64,000 nt of DNA from a candidate division WOR-1 bacterium RIFOXYB2_FULL_42_35 (GTDB lineage: Bacteria; Margulisbacteria; WOR-1; O2-12-FULL-45-9), in contig MEUC01000019.1 in assembly GCA_001771545.1 (NCBI GenBank), positions 1 to 64,000 on the forward strand. Reading direction: 5' to 3'. Within the stretch, counting starts at the first letter, position 1. Each line of letters starts with the position of its first letter. Shown piece after piece: positions 52,638 to 61,586 of this stretch. The notes below the pieces were generated by a model, which worked only from the letters and a program-made list of their open reading frames with translations, was not told the origin of the DNA and did no database searches. The translations under genes were made by a program, and so were the position numbers.

Positions 52638-53750
52638 ATGAATAATTTTGACATCGTCCTAGTAGCTAACAGCCCCGGCGAATTGTCCGCGCTGGTTAAA
52701 CCAGTCGCAGAAACCTTGGCTGCAAAACATCCAGACACCAGAATAATCCTCGTTCTCACCCCCTGCCAGTACACTAGCGGCAAAGAGTTGGATTACGTTG
52801 AGACAATCAAGGGAATATCACAAACCATCACAGCTAACGGCTACAAAAATTGGATTCTCTTAAACAAAAAACCGGAAATTGACTTCAAAGAAAAAGGGGT
52901 GGTGCTCTTTCTTGGCGGCGACCTGGCTCACGCCATGCTGGTAGCAAAAAAATTAAAATACCCAGCTTCAGCTTATGTGCAAGACTATATCGGCTGGACC
53001 AAATTCTACCAAAACTTTTTTATCCCTGACGAAGCCACAAGGAGAAAACTGGATCCTAAAGACAAATTAAGGGATAAAATTAAAGTGGTCGGCAATTTAA
53101 TGGTTGATTCTGTTGTTGACCTGCACAAATGGGCACCAGATAAAAATGTGATAACTTTTCTACCTGGCAGTCGTAACTGGCAGATTAAACATACCACGCC
53201 GATCTATGAGAAAATAATCCAAGTAATGCGTAATGCGAATAGAGTAATGGGTAATGGGAATTGTGAATTGAAATTCCAATTAGTTTCCTCTCCCTTTGTT
53301 GAGGCGATTCCAATTGCCGGAGTCAAGACCATCCCCTTGAGTGAAGTTCATAATTCTGAATTAGTTATCACTATTCCTGGCACTAACACTGCCAGACTGG
53401 CTGCTCAAGGCATTCCCATGTTAGTTATTTTCCCCTTGGATGACCTAGATGTTATCCCTTTAGAGGGAATTGCTCACTATATCTGTAGTATCCCCTACTT
53501 TGGCTCTAAGATTAAACAAAAACTGGCCGATATGATGAACAAAAACACCCAATTTTTTGCTTTGCCTAATATTAAAGCAGGCAAAGAGGTCGTAGAAGAA
53601 ATCCGTGGGATCATTGATGAACAAGAAGTTGCCAACAAAGCCTTGGTCCTGTTGAATAATCACGCGAAACGATTAAAGATGTCACAAGAGTTGATTGTCG
53701 CTATGGGCCAGCCCGGGGCTGCTGCCAAGGTTGCACAAGAACTCTTATAA
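52638..53750 (+). CDS. LpxB-like glycosyltransferase
   Basis: 370 residues, GT-B fold. The opening DIVLVANSPGELSALVKPVAETL is like the lipid-A-disaccharide synthase N-terminus, and FLPGSRNWQIKHTTPI and VITIPGTNTARLAAQGIPML match the LpxB 'LPGSR' and 'SGTatlE' regions. It probably joins two glycan-lipid units or transfers a sugar to a lipid. Residues about 195-213 (VMRNANRVMGNGNCELKF) are a mini-repeat-derived insert right after the LPGSR strand. It heads the envelope cluster that continues with an MsbA-like exporter. True lipid A activity is unproven. Confidence 0.75.
   Translation: MNNFDIVLVANSPGELSALVKPVAETLAAKHPDTRIILVLTPCQYTSGKELDYVETIKGISQTITANGYKNWILLNKKPEIDFKEKGVVLFLGGDLAHAMLVAKKLKYPASAYVQDYIGWTKFYQNFFIPDEATRRKLDPKDKLRDKIKVVGNLMVDSVVDLHKWAPDKNVITFLPGSRNWQIKHTTPIYEKIIQVMRNANRVMGNGNCELKFQLVSSPFVEAIPIAGVKTIPLSEVHNSELVITIPGTNTARLAAQGIPMLVIFPLDDLDVIPLEGIAHYICSIPYFGSKIKQKLADMMNKNTQFFALPNIKAGKEVVEEIRGIIDEQEVANKALVLLNNHAKRLKMSQELIVAMGQPGAAAKVAQELL
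53222..53272. repeat. GTAATGCGTAATG mini-repeat inside the LpxB-like gene
   Basis: Units agtaatgcgtaatgcgaat and agagtaatgggtaatgggaa are near-tandem, and a gaattgtgaattg end follows. They are in frame, and are related to the inverted pair at 15641-15712. Confidence 0.65.
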
Positions 53751-53780
53751 TCCTTTGCCCTTCGCCTTAGTACATTATTA

Positions 53781-53789
53781 TGATAAAAT
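53781..53789 (+). promoter_or_regulatory. Extended -10 for the MsbA-like gene
   Basis: TGATAAAAT, identical to the one before the LpxB-like gene, ends 10 bases before ATG 53800. Confidence 0.5.
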
Positions 53790-53799
53790 TAACAGACCA

Positions 53800-55518
53800 A
53801 TGAAACTCTACGCTAAACTACTTAAATTTGTTAGTCCCTATATTGCCCAATTAATTGGGGTCTCGTTGTGTACTGCTGCAGTCACAGGAACAACCCTGTG
53901 CATTGCTCCTTTAGCTGGCTATGTTTTTAAGGTTATTGAAGAAAAAAGTATTCTGATGTTAAACCTGGCTGCCCTGGGCATGATCGGTCTGTTTTTCCTT
54001 AAGGGGGCTTTCGTCTATGGCCAGGAATACCTTTCCGCTTTCATTGTGCAAAAAGTTATTAAAAACCTCAGGATCAACCTTTATGAAAAAATCCAAGATC
54101 ATTCCCTTGATTTTTTTAGCCAATGGAATACAGGAGAACTAATCTCTCGCGTAATGACAGACATTGCAACCCTACAGGTTTCATTAACTACAGTTTTTAC
54201 CACCTTAGCACCCCATACCCTTTTGCTAATTGGTCTAATGGGTTATATTTTTTGGTTAAATTGGAAACTGTCATTGCTAACCCTGATTGCTTTACCATTA
54301 ATAGTTCAAGTTATCCGTATCTTTGCCAAAGAGATCCGGGATATTAGCGAAGGGATCCAGCAAAAGAACGCCGATATCACGTCTCATCTCCACGAAACAA
54401 TTTCTCAAATCAGAACGGTTAAGGCTTTTACCATGGAAAACAAAGAAAAGGCTAAGTTCGCTAGTGAATCGGAAAAGAACTTTACCTTGACCATGCGCGC
54501 TATGCAAATTTTAGCCACTCAAAGCCCTGTTGTGGCACTACTACAAACAATTGCTGTTGTCGCCATTGTCTGGTACGGTGGTATGGAAATTATTAACGGC
54601 CACTTAACCCTGCCACAACTGATCTCTTTTGCCACCGCCTTAGCGATCATGACCGATCCTGGCAGTACCCTCAGCAGAAGCTATAGTGTGATCCAACAAG
54701 GGATGGCTTCTACAAAAAGAATCTTTGAAGTTGCCGATATTCAACCGAGTATTCAAGATGCGCAAGATGCTGTTGAACTACCACGAGTCCAAGGTAACGT
54801 TGAATATAAAAACATTTCTTTTGCTTATGAAAATAAAATGGTCTTAGAAAATATTAATCTTGCGGTTCAACCTGGAGAAGTAATTGCTTTGGTTGGCCGC
54901 ACCGGCTCAGGCAAAAGCACTTTGATGAGTTTACTGCTCAGATTCTATGATCCAGCTACAGGAACTATCTCTGTTGATGGCAAAAATATTAAAAAAGTTA
55001 AGATTGAATCACTACGCCGACAAATGGCAGTCGTGCCTCAAGAAGTGGCGCTTTTTACCGGCAGCATTAAAGACAATATTGCCTATGGTAAAACCAATGC
55101 CACCGATGAAGAAATTATTACTGCAGCTACATTAGCCAATGCCCACCTATTTATTAATAAAATGCCGCAAAAATACGATTCCGAAGTTGGCGAACGTGGT
55201 TCCAGTTTATCCGGGGGAGAACGCCAACGCATTGCTATTGCTCGCGCAATCTTAAGAGATCCGCGGATCTTGATTCTTGATGAAGCAACCTCTTCCCTTG
55301 ACGCCGAAACCGAAAGTTTAATCAGAGACGCCTTGGACAAATTGATGAAAGGCCGCACTTCTTTTATTGTTGCCCACCGACTCTACACAGTAGAACACGC
55401 CAATCGCATTGTGGTGATTGATGAAGGCAAAATTGCTGAAGTTGGCACCCATCAAGAGCTGATCCAAAAAGGCGGCCTCTACAAACATCTCTATGAGATC
55501 CAGTTTAAAAATAAATGA
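53800..55518 (+). CDS. MsbA-like lipid/glycolipid ABC exporter
   Basis: 572 residues from ATG 53800; a longer frame reaches back into the upstream gene, but the MKLYAKLLKFVSPYIAQ start follows a promoter. Six helices, then the ATPase: Walker A GRTGSGKST (about 366-374), LSGGERQR signature (about 470), Walker B ILILDEATSSLD. It resembles MsbA and other lipid flippases. Placed directly before an LpxL-like acyltransferase (4-base overlap) and near LpxB-type enzymes, it probably flips the completed glycolipid across the inner membrane. Confidence 0.88.
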   Translation: MKLYAKLLKFVSPYIAQLIGVSLCTAAVTGTTLCIAPLAGYVFKVIEEKSILMLNLAALGMIGLFFLKGAFVYGQEYLSAFIVQKVIKNLRINLYEKIQDHSLDFFSQWNTGELISRVMTDIATLQVSLTTVFTTLAPHTLLLIGLMGYIFWLNWKLSLLTLIALPLIVQVIRIFAKEIRDISEGIQQKNADITSHLHETISQIRTVKAFTMENKEKAKFASESEKNFTLTMRAMQILATQSPVVALLQTIAVVAIVWYGGMEIINGHLTLPQLISFATALAIMTDPGSTLSRSYSVIQQGMASTKRIFEVADIQPSIQDAQDAVELPRVQGNVEYKNISFAYENKMVLENINLAVQPGEVIALVGRTGSGKSTLMSLLLRFYDPATGTISVDGKNIKKVKIESLRRQMAVVPQEVALFTGSIKDNIAYGKTNATDEEIITAATLANAHLFINKMPQKYDSEVGERGSSLSGGERQRIAIARAILRDPRILILDEATSSLDAETESLIRDALDKLMKGRTSFIVAHRLYTVEHANRIVVIDEGKIAEVGTHQELIQKGGLYKHLYEIQFKNK

Positions 55519-56381
55519 TAATTTTCATTAAGCTACTGCAATTAATCTTCCGACTAATCTTCCTCCTCCCAACTAAGCTCGCCTTAACCATCATGTACGC
55601 TAGCGCCTGGCTGCTCCAGGCTATAGTTAAAATGACCCCATTAAACAAAATGGCCCGGCAAAACATCAAAAAAGTTTTACCTGACAGCGATGCCAAGAAA
55701 ATTGCCAGGAAATTAATTAGCAATTCGGCTTATGCTGTTTTTGAAATCCTCTGTCTCCCTTTTTTAAAGAATAAACACCTGGAATCACTAGTTAAAGTTA
55801 ATGGCCTAGAAAACATCACCAAAGCTTTAGCCAACGGTAAGGGGGTCATCATTTTAACCATGCACACCGGTAATTATGAGCTCTGTGTTTTACCGTTAAC
55901 CAAACTGGGTTATAAGATCAACGGTGTTGTGCGCTCCACCCAAGACCCGATTTTTAAAATTATCGACCAAAGCCGCCAAGCTACTGGCATCAAACTAATC
56001 AATGTTCTAGAAAAAGATATGTACCAAGCCGCTCTTAAGTTATTAGAAGAAAATGAGTTTGTGATTTTATTGGCTGATACAGGCGCATTAGAAAGTCGCC
56101 ACGATACCAGAAAGTTTTTAGGTCACGATGTTCCTGTAGCAACCGGCTGGTTAACCCTCGCCCAAAGGGCTGGTTGTGCCGTGCTGCCTTGTCTAGCCAA
56201 GAAAGACGGACCTAAGAACGAATTAACCATCTGCCCGCCCCTGATTATCAAAAAAGAAAACCGACAGCAGGCAGAAGATCAAATCATGAAAACATTTGAA
56301 GATTTTATCAGAGCCAACCCGGAACAATGGGCCATGTTTTGGAACAGTTATGAAACAGAAAGGATGGTGCAAGGAAGATGA
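55515..56381 (+). CDS. LpxL/HtrB-type lipid acyltransferase
   Basis: 288 residues. One N-terminal membrane helix is followed by the LPLAT domain. The catalytic H-x4-E motif is H117-TGNY-E122, after the GKGVIILTM strand. The family GHDVPVATGWLTLAQRAGCAVLP segment and the NPEQWAMFWN end are present. It adds an acyl chain to a (lipo)glycolipid, as LpxL/LpxM do to lipid A precursors. It overlaps both neighbours by 4 bases. Confidence 0.88.
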   Translation: MIIFIKLLQLIFRLIFLLPTKLALTIMYASAWLLQAIVKMTPLNKMARQNIKKVLPDSDAKKIARKLISNSAYAVFEILCLPFLKNKHLESLVKVNGLENITKALANGKGVIILTMHTGNYELCVLPLTKLGYKINGVVRSTQDPIFKIIDQSRQATGIKLINVLEKDMYQAALKLLEENEFVILLADTGALESRHDTRKFLGHDVPVATGWLTLAQRAGCAVLPCLAKKDGPKNELTICPPLIIKKENRQQAEDQIMKTFEDFIRANPEQWAMFWNSYETERMVQGR

Positions 56382-56418
56382 ATATCAAAGATCAAATATC
56401 AAAGATCAAAAATAGGGA
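56378..56418. repeat. ATCAAAGATCAAA mini-repeat at the start of the ArnT-like gene
   Basis: Near-tandem atatcaaagatcaaa units cover codons 2-14. It is the inverse strand of the TTTGATCTTT family. Confidence 0.6.
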
Positions 56419-57955
56419 GCTAATTGTTTTAATCGTCCTTGCTTTTATACTCTTCTTTTTTAGACTGGGAGATTTTTCCCTCTATGACGCAGTGGAATCA
56501 ACTTATGGTGAATTTATTAAGCAAATGCGTCTAACCGGCAACTGGCTCACCCTGCACTACAACGACCAGATAATATTTGATAAACCCCCTCTATACTACT
56601 GGGTTGCTACATTTCTAAGCTATCTTTTCGGTCTTAACGAATTAACTATCAGGCTCTTTGCTGCTGTCTGCGGGGTATCAACAGTAGTTGTAACCTATTT
56701 ATTTGGTAAAACTTTTTATAACCGACGCACCGGTTTCTTCGCTGGCCTAATAGTAATGACTGCCCTGCAATTCATTGTTCAATCACGCATTGCTGAGCTG
56801 GATATTGTTTTAACCCTTTTCATGACTTCTGCCTTACTGTTCTTCTATCTGGCCAGAAATTCAGAACATAAACAACTCTATTTACTCACTTACGTAGCCA
56901 TGGCTTTGGCAACCCTTACCAAAGGAATCATCGGCGCGGCTGTGCCAGCTTTTACAATTTTTCTCTTTCTAATTATCAAGCGAGAATTTTATCGTTTCAA
57001 AGAAATGAAACTCATGCTGGGAACCTTAATCTTCCTACTCATTGCCCTGCCCTGGTATTTACTCAACTATCTAGTCCATGGTCAGGTTTTTGCGGAATTC
57101 GTCTTAGGCTTTCTCTTTCTTTCCCGCTTTGAAGGCGCAGTCTCAGGGCATGCCGGCCCCTGGTATTACTATTTTATTATGATCCCACTCGGCTTTGCCC
57201 CTTGGTCACAATTTTTGCCTCTGTCACTATTTAGAACTTGGAAAAGTAGCAGGAATCCGGCTGAGCTATTGATGCTTTGCCATATCTTGCCCCTTTTTAT
57301 TGTTTTTTCCATTGCCAAGACAAAACTCCCGGGTTATGTCTTACCACTTTATCCTTTCTTAGCTATCACTATTGCTAAATTATGGGATGATTTCTTAGGA
57401 GCCAAGCAAAAGGAATTACGCTTAGGTATGACCATTGCTCAAATTGGTTTTTCTCTTGTTGTTGGCTTAATCGTTATTGCCTTGATTATTTTGGGACGAA
57501 ACTATCCTGGCTATTACGAACAATTAAGCGTTAATATTTTAACCCTGGAAGCAATTTTAGTCGTTGGTGGTTTAACCTCTTTCATTTTATATTTTAGTAA
57601 AAAATACCTTTGGTCATTTTTTCTTTATGCGGTAATTTCTTTTGCTATTATTGCCTCCCTTGTTTTTCAGACCCTGCCAGTTGTTGAGGGCTATAAAGCA
57701 ACTAAAGATCTCGCTAAAAAAGTAAGCACGGTTTTACAAGCAGAAGATCAGATCGCTGCCTGGGAAGTTGGCAATCGACCTAGTGTCGTCTATTACAACA
57801 AGAAAACTGTTAGATTTTTACTTACCAAAGCTGACTTGTATGAATTTGTCCGCAGCAAAAAAGGTTATTGTTTCGTGACTAAAGAGCAGTTTAATAATTT
57901 GACAACTAAGTTGCCTGTGTTTACTAAGCAAGGTGAGCTGATAGTTTTACATTAA
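56378..57955 (+). CDS. ArnT/GT39-type membrane glycosyltransferase
   Basis: 525 residues, 11-12 helices. The first loop YDAVESTYGEFIKQMRLTGNWLTLHYNDQIIFDKPPLYYWVA is the ArnT/PMT_2 signature with the KPPL motif; the usual DE pair appears as DAVE. It transfers a sugar from polyprenyl-phosphate to lipid A-type glycolipid or another acceptor on the periplasmic side. Its first 14 codons (NIKDQISKIKN) come from a mini-repeat. It is followed by a DPM1-like enzyme that would make such a donor. Confidence 0.88.
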   Translation: MNIKDQISKIKNRELIVLIVLAFILFFFRLGDFSLYDAVESTYGEFIKQMRLTGNWLTLHYNDQIIFDKPPLYYWVATFLSYLFGLNELTIRLFAAVCGVSTVVVTYLFGKTFYNRRTGFFAGLIVMTALQFIVQSRIAELDIVLTLFMTSALLFFYLARNSEHKQLYLLTYVAMALATLTKGIIGAAVPAFTIFLFLIIKREFYRFKEMKLMLGTLIFLLIALPWYLLNYLVHGQVFAEFVLGFLFLSRFEGAVSGHAGPWYYYFIMIPLGFAPWSQFLPLSLFRTWKSSRNPAELLMLCHILPLFIVFSIAKTKLPGYVLPLYPFLAITIAKLWDDFLGAKQKELRLGMTIAQIGFSLVVGLIVIALIILGRNYPGYYEQLSVNILTLEAILVVGGLTSFILYFSKKYLWSFFLYAVISFAIIASLVFQTLPVVEGYKATKDLAKKVSTVLQAEDQIAAWEVGNRPSVVYYNKKTVRFLLTKADLYEFVRSKKGYCFVTKEQFNNLTTKLPVFTKQGELIVLH

Positions 57956-57957
57956 AC

Positions 57958-57966
57958 TGTTATAAT
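57958..57966 (+). promoter_or_regulatory. Extended -10 directly before the DPM1-like gene
   Basis: A perfect TGTTATAAT in the 16-base gap ends 5 bases before ATG 57972, so the transcript would begin at about the A of the ATG. No ribosome site is present. Confidence 0.55.
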
Positions 57967-57971
57967 TAATT

Positions 57972-58667
57972 ATGCCCAAAACGTACGTCATTATTCCTAC
58001 TTATAATGAAGCTGAGAATATCTCTAAGTTACTCGAACAGATAAATTCTTTAAACATCCCAGATTTAACCCCTGTTGTGGTTGATGATAACTCCCCTGAC
58101 GAGACCTGGCGCGTTGCTCAAGAGATCCCAGGGACAAAAGTACTGCGCAGAATGAAAGGTCGCGGTCGTGGCTCTGCAGGGATTGATGGCTTTAAGTTTG
58201 CCCTAAACGAAGGGGCTGATTATATTATTGAAATGGATGCCGACCTCTCCCATCAACCCAAGTATATTCCCTCGATGTTAAAAGCAATGGCAGAGTACGA
58301 TGTAGTCCTTGGTTCCCGCCATGTTCCGGGAGGAAAAGATATTGAACGCAGCTTGATCAGACAAATTACCACCCTATTTGCTCAAAGCTATATTAAATTA
58401 ATGCTGGGAGTAAAAGTCAAAGATCCGACCTCCGGTTTTCGTTGTTTTAAGAGAGAAGTCTTGGAAAATATTGGCTTGGATTCCATGATCTCAACCGGCC
58501 AATGGATTGTTTCGGAAGTCCTCTACAAGGTTCACCTCAAAGGCTATAAAATCGGCGAAATCCCCATTGTCTTTATTGACCGAACCCAAGGAGAAACAAA
58601 ATTAAACCTCAAGGCCCTTTTTCAATCACTTTACATGGTTTATAAATTTCGGAGAACTTTTCGATGA
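57972..58667 (+). CDS. DPM1-like polyprenyl-phosphate sugar synthase (GT2)
   Basis: 231 residues, a soluble GT2 of the dolichol-phosphate mannose synthase type without the C-terminal helices of longer relatives. YVIIPTYNEAENI, VVDDNSPDETW, the DxD MDADLSHQP and the catalytic-region SGFRCFKREVLE plus RTQGETKLN are family-typical. It likely transfers mannose or glucose from an NDP-sugar to polyprenyl-phosphate. It could feed the ArnT-like enzyme next to it and the five GT-C-type proteins at 26-35 kb. It overlaps the next gene by 4 bases. Confidence 0.9.
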   Translation: MPKTYVIIPTYNEAENISKLLEQINSLNIPDLTPVVVDDNSPDETWRVAQEIPGTKVLRRMKGRGRGSAGIDGFKFALNEGADYIIEMDADLSHQPKYIPSMLKAMAEYDVVLGSRHVPGGKDIERSLIRQITTLFAQSYIKLMLGVKVKDPTSGFRCFKREVLENIGLDSMISTGQWIVSEVLYKVHLKGYKIGEIPIVFIDRTQGETKLNLKALFQSLYMVYKFRRTFR

Positions 58668-59794
58668 AAAAACTCCTCTTTATCAGTAACGGTCACGGAG
58701 AAGACTTAGTTGCTGCAGAAATAATTAAGAAGTTAAAGGAATCGACCTGCCTGCCGGCAAGGCAGGCAATTTCATTGTCGGGCCAAACGGATATCTCTGT
58801 TTTCCCTTTAGTCGGCGAAGGCAAAGTCTTTGAAGGCTTAAACGTAAAAATCCTTGGGGCTAGGAAGAAGCTGCCTAGCGGCGGGTTTTCGCTGCGTAAT
58901 ACCTGGTTTTTATTTAAAGATATTCTCTCAGGCTTAATCGGCAGCACTTTAAGAAATTTTAAAGTTTTAAGAAATTTAAAGGGACAATTTGATCTTGTTA
59001 TTGCCATTGGCGATATTGTCCCAATAATTGGCGCCCTGATCACAAAGTGTCCCTTCATCTTTGTGGGCGTTAACAAATCCAGCTACTATAAATGGTTTGG
59101 TTTTAATTACACTCCCTGGGAAAAACAACTTTTGCAAAGTTATGCTAAAAAAGTTTTTGTACGCGATAAAGCTACTGAGCAAGACCTGCAAAATCATGGC
59201 ATCAAGGTTAAGTCTGCTGAGTATGTGGGCAATCCATTGATGGACGCGATGGGGGGAATAAAAAATGAAGAATTAAGAATGAGGAATGAAGGAGTAACTA
59301 TTATAGGATTTCTCCCGGGGACAAGAGACGATGCCAAGGTTAACATGGAAGATTTTGCTGAGGTAGCAAGAGAAATCATTAAAATGAAACCCCAAGGCCA
59401 TGAAATCAACTTTATAACCGCCACAACTTTGGATAGCGTTCCAACTTACATAGAAAAGAAAACCTTTGCCGAAGTTCTGACTCAAGCAAATTTGATTGTC
59501 GGCCTGTCCGGAACTGGCAATGAACAAGCTGCAGGATCTGGAATCCCTCTTGTTTCTTTCTATGGTCGTGGTTCACAATACAATATAAAGTTTGCCGAAG
59601 CCCAAAAACAGCTCTTGGGTGAAGCCCTTGAATTAGTAACAGACCGGCAACCACTTTGTGTTGCAGCCTCTGTCTGGGAACTCCTACGTAATCCTCAAAG
59701 GATGGAAGAAATGGCCAAAGTTGGACAAGAACACATGGGGGAAGCTGGGGCAATAGAAAAAATCAGCCATTTTATTGTGGGGACACTAACATAA
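58664..59794 (+). CDS. LpxB-related protein (NGHGEDL family)
   Basis: 376 residues. The opening LLFISNGHGEDLVAAEIIKKL matches the lipid-A-disaccharide-synthase-related family known from Cyanobacteria and some other bacteria (TIGR03492-like). GT-B fold, with IGFLPGTRDD and VGLSGTGNEQAAGSGIPLVSF near the C-terminus. Two small inserts are repeat-derived: residues about 27-35 (STCLPARQA, from a palindromic element) and about 199-213 (IKNEELRMRNEG). It is the second LpxB-type protein of the cluster; its role is probably a glycolipid or glycan transfer step. Confidence 0.8.
   Translation: MKKLLFISNGHGEDLVAAEIIKKLKESTCLPARQAISLSGQTDISVFPLVGEGKVFEGLNVKILGARKKLPSGGFSLRNTWFLFKDILSGLIGSTLRNFKVLRNLKGQFDLVIAIGDIVPIIGALITKCPFIFVGVNKSSYYKWFGFNYTPWEKQLLQSYAKKVFVRDKATEQDLQNHGIKVKSAEYVGNPLMDAMGGIKNEELRMRNEGVTIIGFLPGTRDDAKVNMEDFAEVAREIIKMKPQGHEINFITATTLDSVPTYIEKKTFAEVLTQANLIVGLSGTGNEQAAGSGIPLVSFYGRGSQYNIKFAEAQKQLLGEALELVTDRQPLCVAASVWELLRNPQRMEEMAKVGQEHMGEAGAIEKISHFIVGTLT
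58746..58767. repeat. Palindromic PARQA-type repeat inserted in the LpxB-related gene
   Basis: Stem GCCTGCC (58749-58755), loop ggcaa, stem GGCAGGC (58761-58767), with an inner TGCCGGCA palindrome. It is a relative of the element at 12696-12709. In frame it encodes CLPARQA. Confidence 0.7.
59258..59297. repeat. AATGAAGAATTAAGAATGAGG mini-repeat in the LpxB-related gene
   Basis: Near-tandem aaaaatgaagaatta/agaatgaggaatgaa units encode IKNEELRMRNEG between two conserved strands. Confidence 0.55.
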
Positions 59795-60675
59795 TGTTTT
59801 TATGGCCATGGACTAAAAAAACTCATCAACCACCACAATCCGGAAAACCCTATATTATCTGGGCCCCACCATATTTTCATCGCTCTGCCGGTATTCGTGT
59901 TTTGCATAAGTTAGCTTATCTTTTAAATAAAGCTGGCCAAAGGACCTTTATCTACATAAACAAGACTAACCCCAAATGGAGGGTCCCTAGGATATCAAAA
60001 AGAAAAGCTCAAAAACTAATCAAACTAGGTGCTATTGTTGTTTATCCTGAAATTGTTGCGGGCAATCCGCTAGGAGCCAAAACTGTTGCCCGGTATATAT
60101 TAAATAATCCCGGACTATTAGGAGGAGAGAAGACCTATGATCAGGCAGAAATCCTTTTCTGTTACGGGAAACACCTCCTGCAACCAGGGATGACAGAAGA
60201 TAGGATCCTAACTATCCCAGCCATAAGAACTGATATTTTTTACCGTGATGATAAAGTTAAGAGAGATATTGACTATCTGGTCTATTTCGGCAAGCATCCG
60301 GCTGTCCCCGGTTATCCCAAGAAAAACATTATCACCATGACAAAACCAAGCAACCCGGTCAAGTTAGGCCAAATGCTGCGGCGCTGTAAAAAACTAATCA
60401 GTTATGACAACTTAACCGCTTTAACCACCGAAGCAACCCTTTGCGGTTGTCCCGTAGTCATGATTCCAGATGGTTTTAGAAAAAGAAGCGATCTGGAAAA
60501 TGCTGAATTCGGCTTTAATGGGATTGCCTGGGGAGAATCTCCTGAAGAATGGAGTGAAGCCTTAGCCAGCCTTGATCAGGCCCCAAAGATTTTAGAACAA
60601 GTCACCCAGCAAACAGAAAAATGTCTGCAAAGTTTTATTGCTATCACCCAAAACGAGGCAAAAAAGTGTCTTTAA
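59794..60675 (+). CDS. GT-B-type glycosyltransferase-like protein
   Basis: 293 residues. No exact family is recognised. The C-terminal half (DYLVYFGKHPAVPGYPKKNIITM, then YDNLTALTTEATLCGCPVVMIPDGF with a donor-binding Glu) is like the second domain of GT-B enzymes. The N-terminal part (YIIWAPPYFHRSAGIRVLHKLAYLLNKAG) looks like the acceptor domain. It lies in the cluster of glycan genes and starts on the last base of the upstream stop (TAATG), so it is translationally coupled. Sugar and acceptor unknown. Confidence 0.7.
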   Translation: MFLWPWTKKTHQPPQSGKPYIIWAPPYFHRSAGIRVLHKLAYLLNKAGQRTFIYINKTNPKWRVPRISKRKAQKLIKLGAIVVYPEIVAGNPLGAKTVARYILNNPGLLGGEKTYDQAEILFCYGKHLLQPGMTEDRILTIPAIRTDIFYRDDKVKRDIDYLVYFGKHPAVPGYPKKNIITMTKPSNPVKLGQMLRRCKKLISYDNLTALTTEATLCGCPVVMIPDGFRKRSDLENAEFGFNGIAWGESPEEWSEALASLDQAPKILEQVTQQTEKCLQSFIAITQNEAKKCL

Positions 60676-61586
60676 GCCTATCTGTCGTAATTCCTGCTTA
60701 TAACGGAGCAAAACTATTAAATGACAATTTGCCCCATTTAAACCAAAGCCTCAAAGAAGCTAAAATTGATTACGAAATCATTATTGTTGACGATTGTAGC
60801 GAAAAAATCCTCCAAATCAATCAAGATAAGACAGAAGTTGTCCGCTTAGCTAAAAATAGTGGTTTTGCCCACGCCTGCAACACAGGTGCAAAACTAGCTC
60901 AATACTCAAAAATTCTCTTTTTAAACACTGATGTTAAAGTCACCCCTGAATTTATTGAGCCACTACTCAAACATTTCAGCAGTCGAGATGTTTTTGCTGT
61001 TTCCCCCAGAATCCTTATCCCGGCAGAAAATTATTTTGATGAAGCTATCACCACTGCCAAGTTAAGAGGATCCAATTTAATTTTAAAAATCGGCACCACT
61101 AAACAATACAACTATCCCCTAGAAATCCTTTATGCCTGTGGAGCTGCCCTGCTGGTTGATAAAGATAAATTTGTTGAACTAGGTGGATTTGACGAGCTCT
61201 ATAAACCATATTACTCTGAAGATCTTGATCTTAGCTATCAGGCCTGGAAACGTGGTTTTAGAGTAATTTATGAGCCATTAAGCACAGTTTATCATTTGCA
61301 CGGGACAACAATTAAAAGTGTTAGCAAGAGCAATCAAATTAAAAAAATCAATATGCGTAATCAATATCTATTCCGCTGGAAAAACTTTACCGATCCCGGG
61401 CTCGTCCTGCTGATGATCTTAGAAGCCATAACTGTTAAACTAATTAATCCTAATCCGATAGAGTGGCGAGCTTTTTTAGGGGCACTCCTAAAGTTAGGCC
61501 AAGTTATTAAAAGAAGAAAAAGGCTCAAGAAACTATATCGGCTCAAAGACAAAGAAATCCTAGAAAAGTTTAAACATCTGCTATGA
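60666..61586 (+). CDS. GT2 glycosyltransferase (rhamnosyl-type)
   Basis: 306 residues if it starts at GTG 60666. An ATG at 60621 gives 15 extra residues (MSAKFYCYHPKRGKK), but the family begins SLSVVIPAYNGA, so the GTG is preferred; it overlaps the previous stop by about 10 bases. Motifs: VIPAYNGAKLL, IIVDDCSE, a NTDV metal motif, and GGFDELYKPYYSEDLDLSYQAWKRGFRVIY with the ED/HLHG region. Similar to rhamnosyl- and galactofuranosyl-transferases of outer glycan chains. Confidence 0.8.
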   Translation: MSLSLSVVIPAYNGAKLLNDNLPHLNQSLKEAKIDYEIIIVDDCSEKILQINQDKTEVVRLAKNSGFAHACNTGAKLAQYSKILFLNTDVKVTPEFIEPLLKHFSSRDVFAVSPRILIPAENYFDEAITTAKLRGSNLILKIGTTKQYNYPLEILYACGAALLVDKDKFVELGGFDELYKPYYSEDLDLSYQAWKRGFRVIYEPLSTVYHLHGTTIKSVSKSNQIKKINMRNQYLFRWKNFTDPGLVLLMILEAITVKLINPNPIEWRAFLGALLKLGQVIKRRKRLKKLYRLKDKEILEKFKHLL

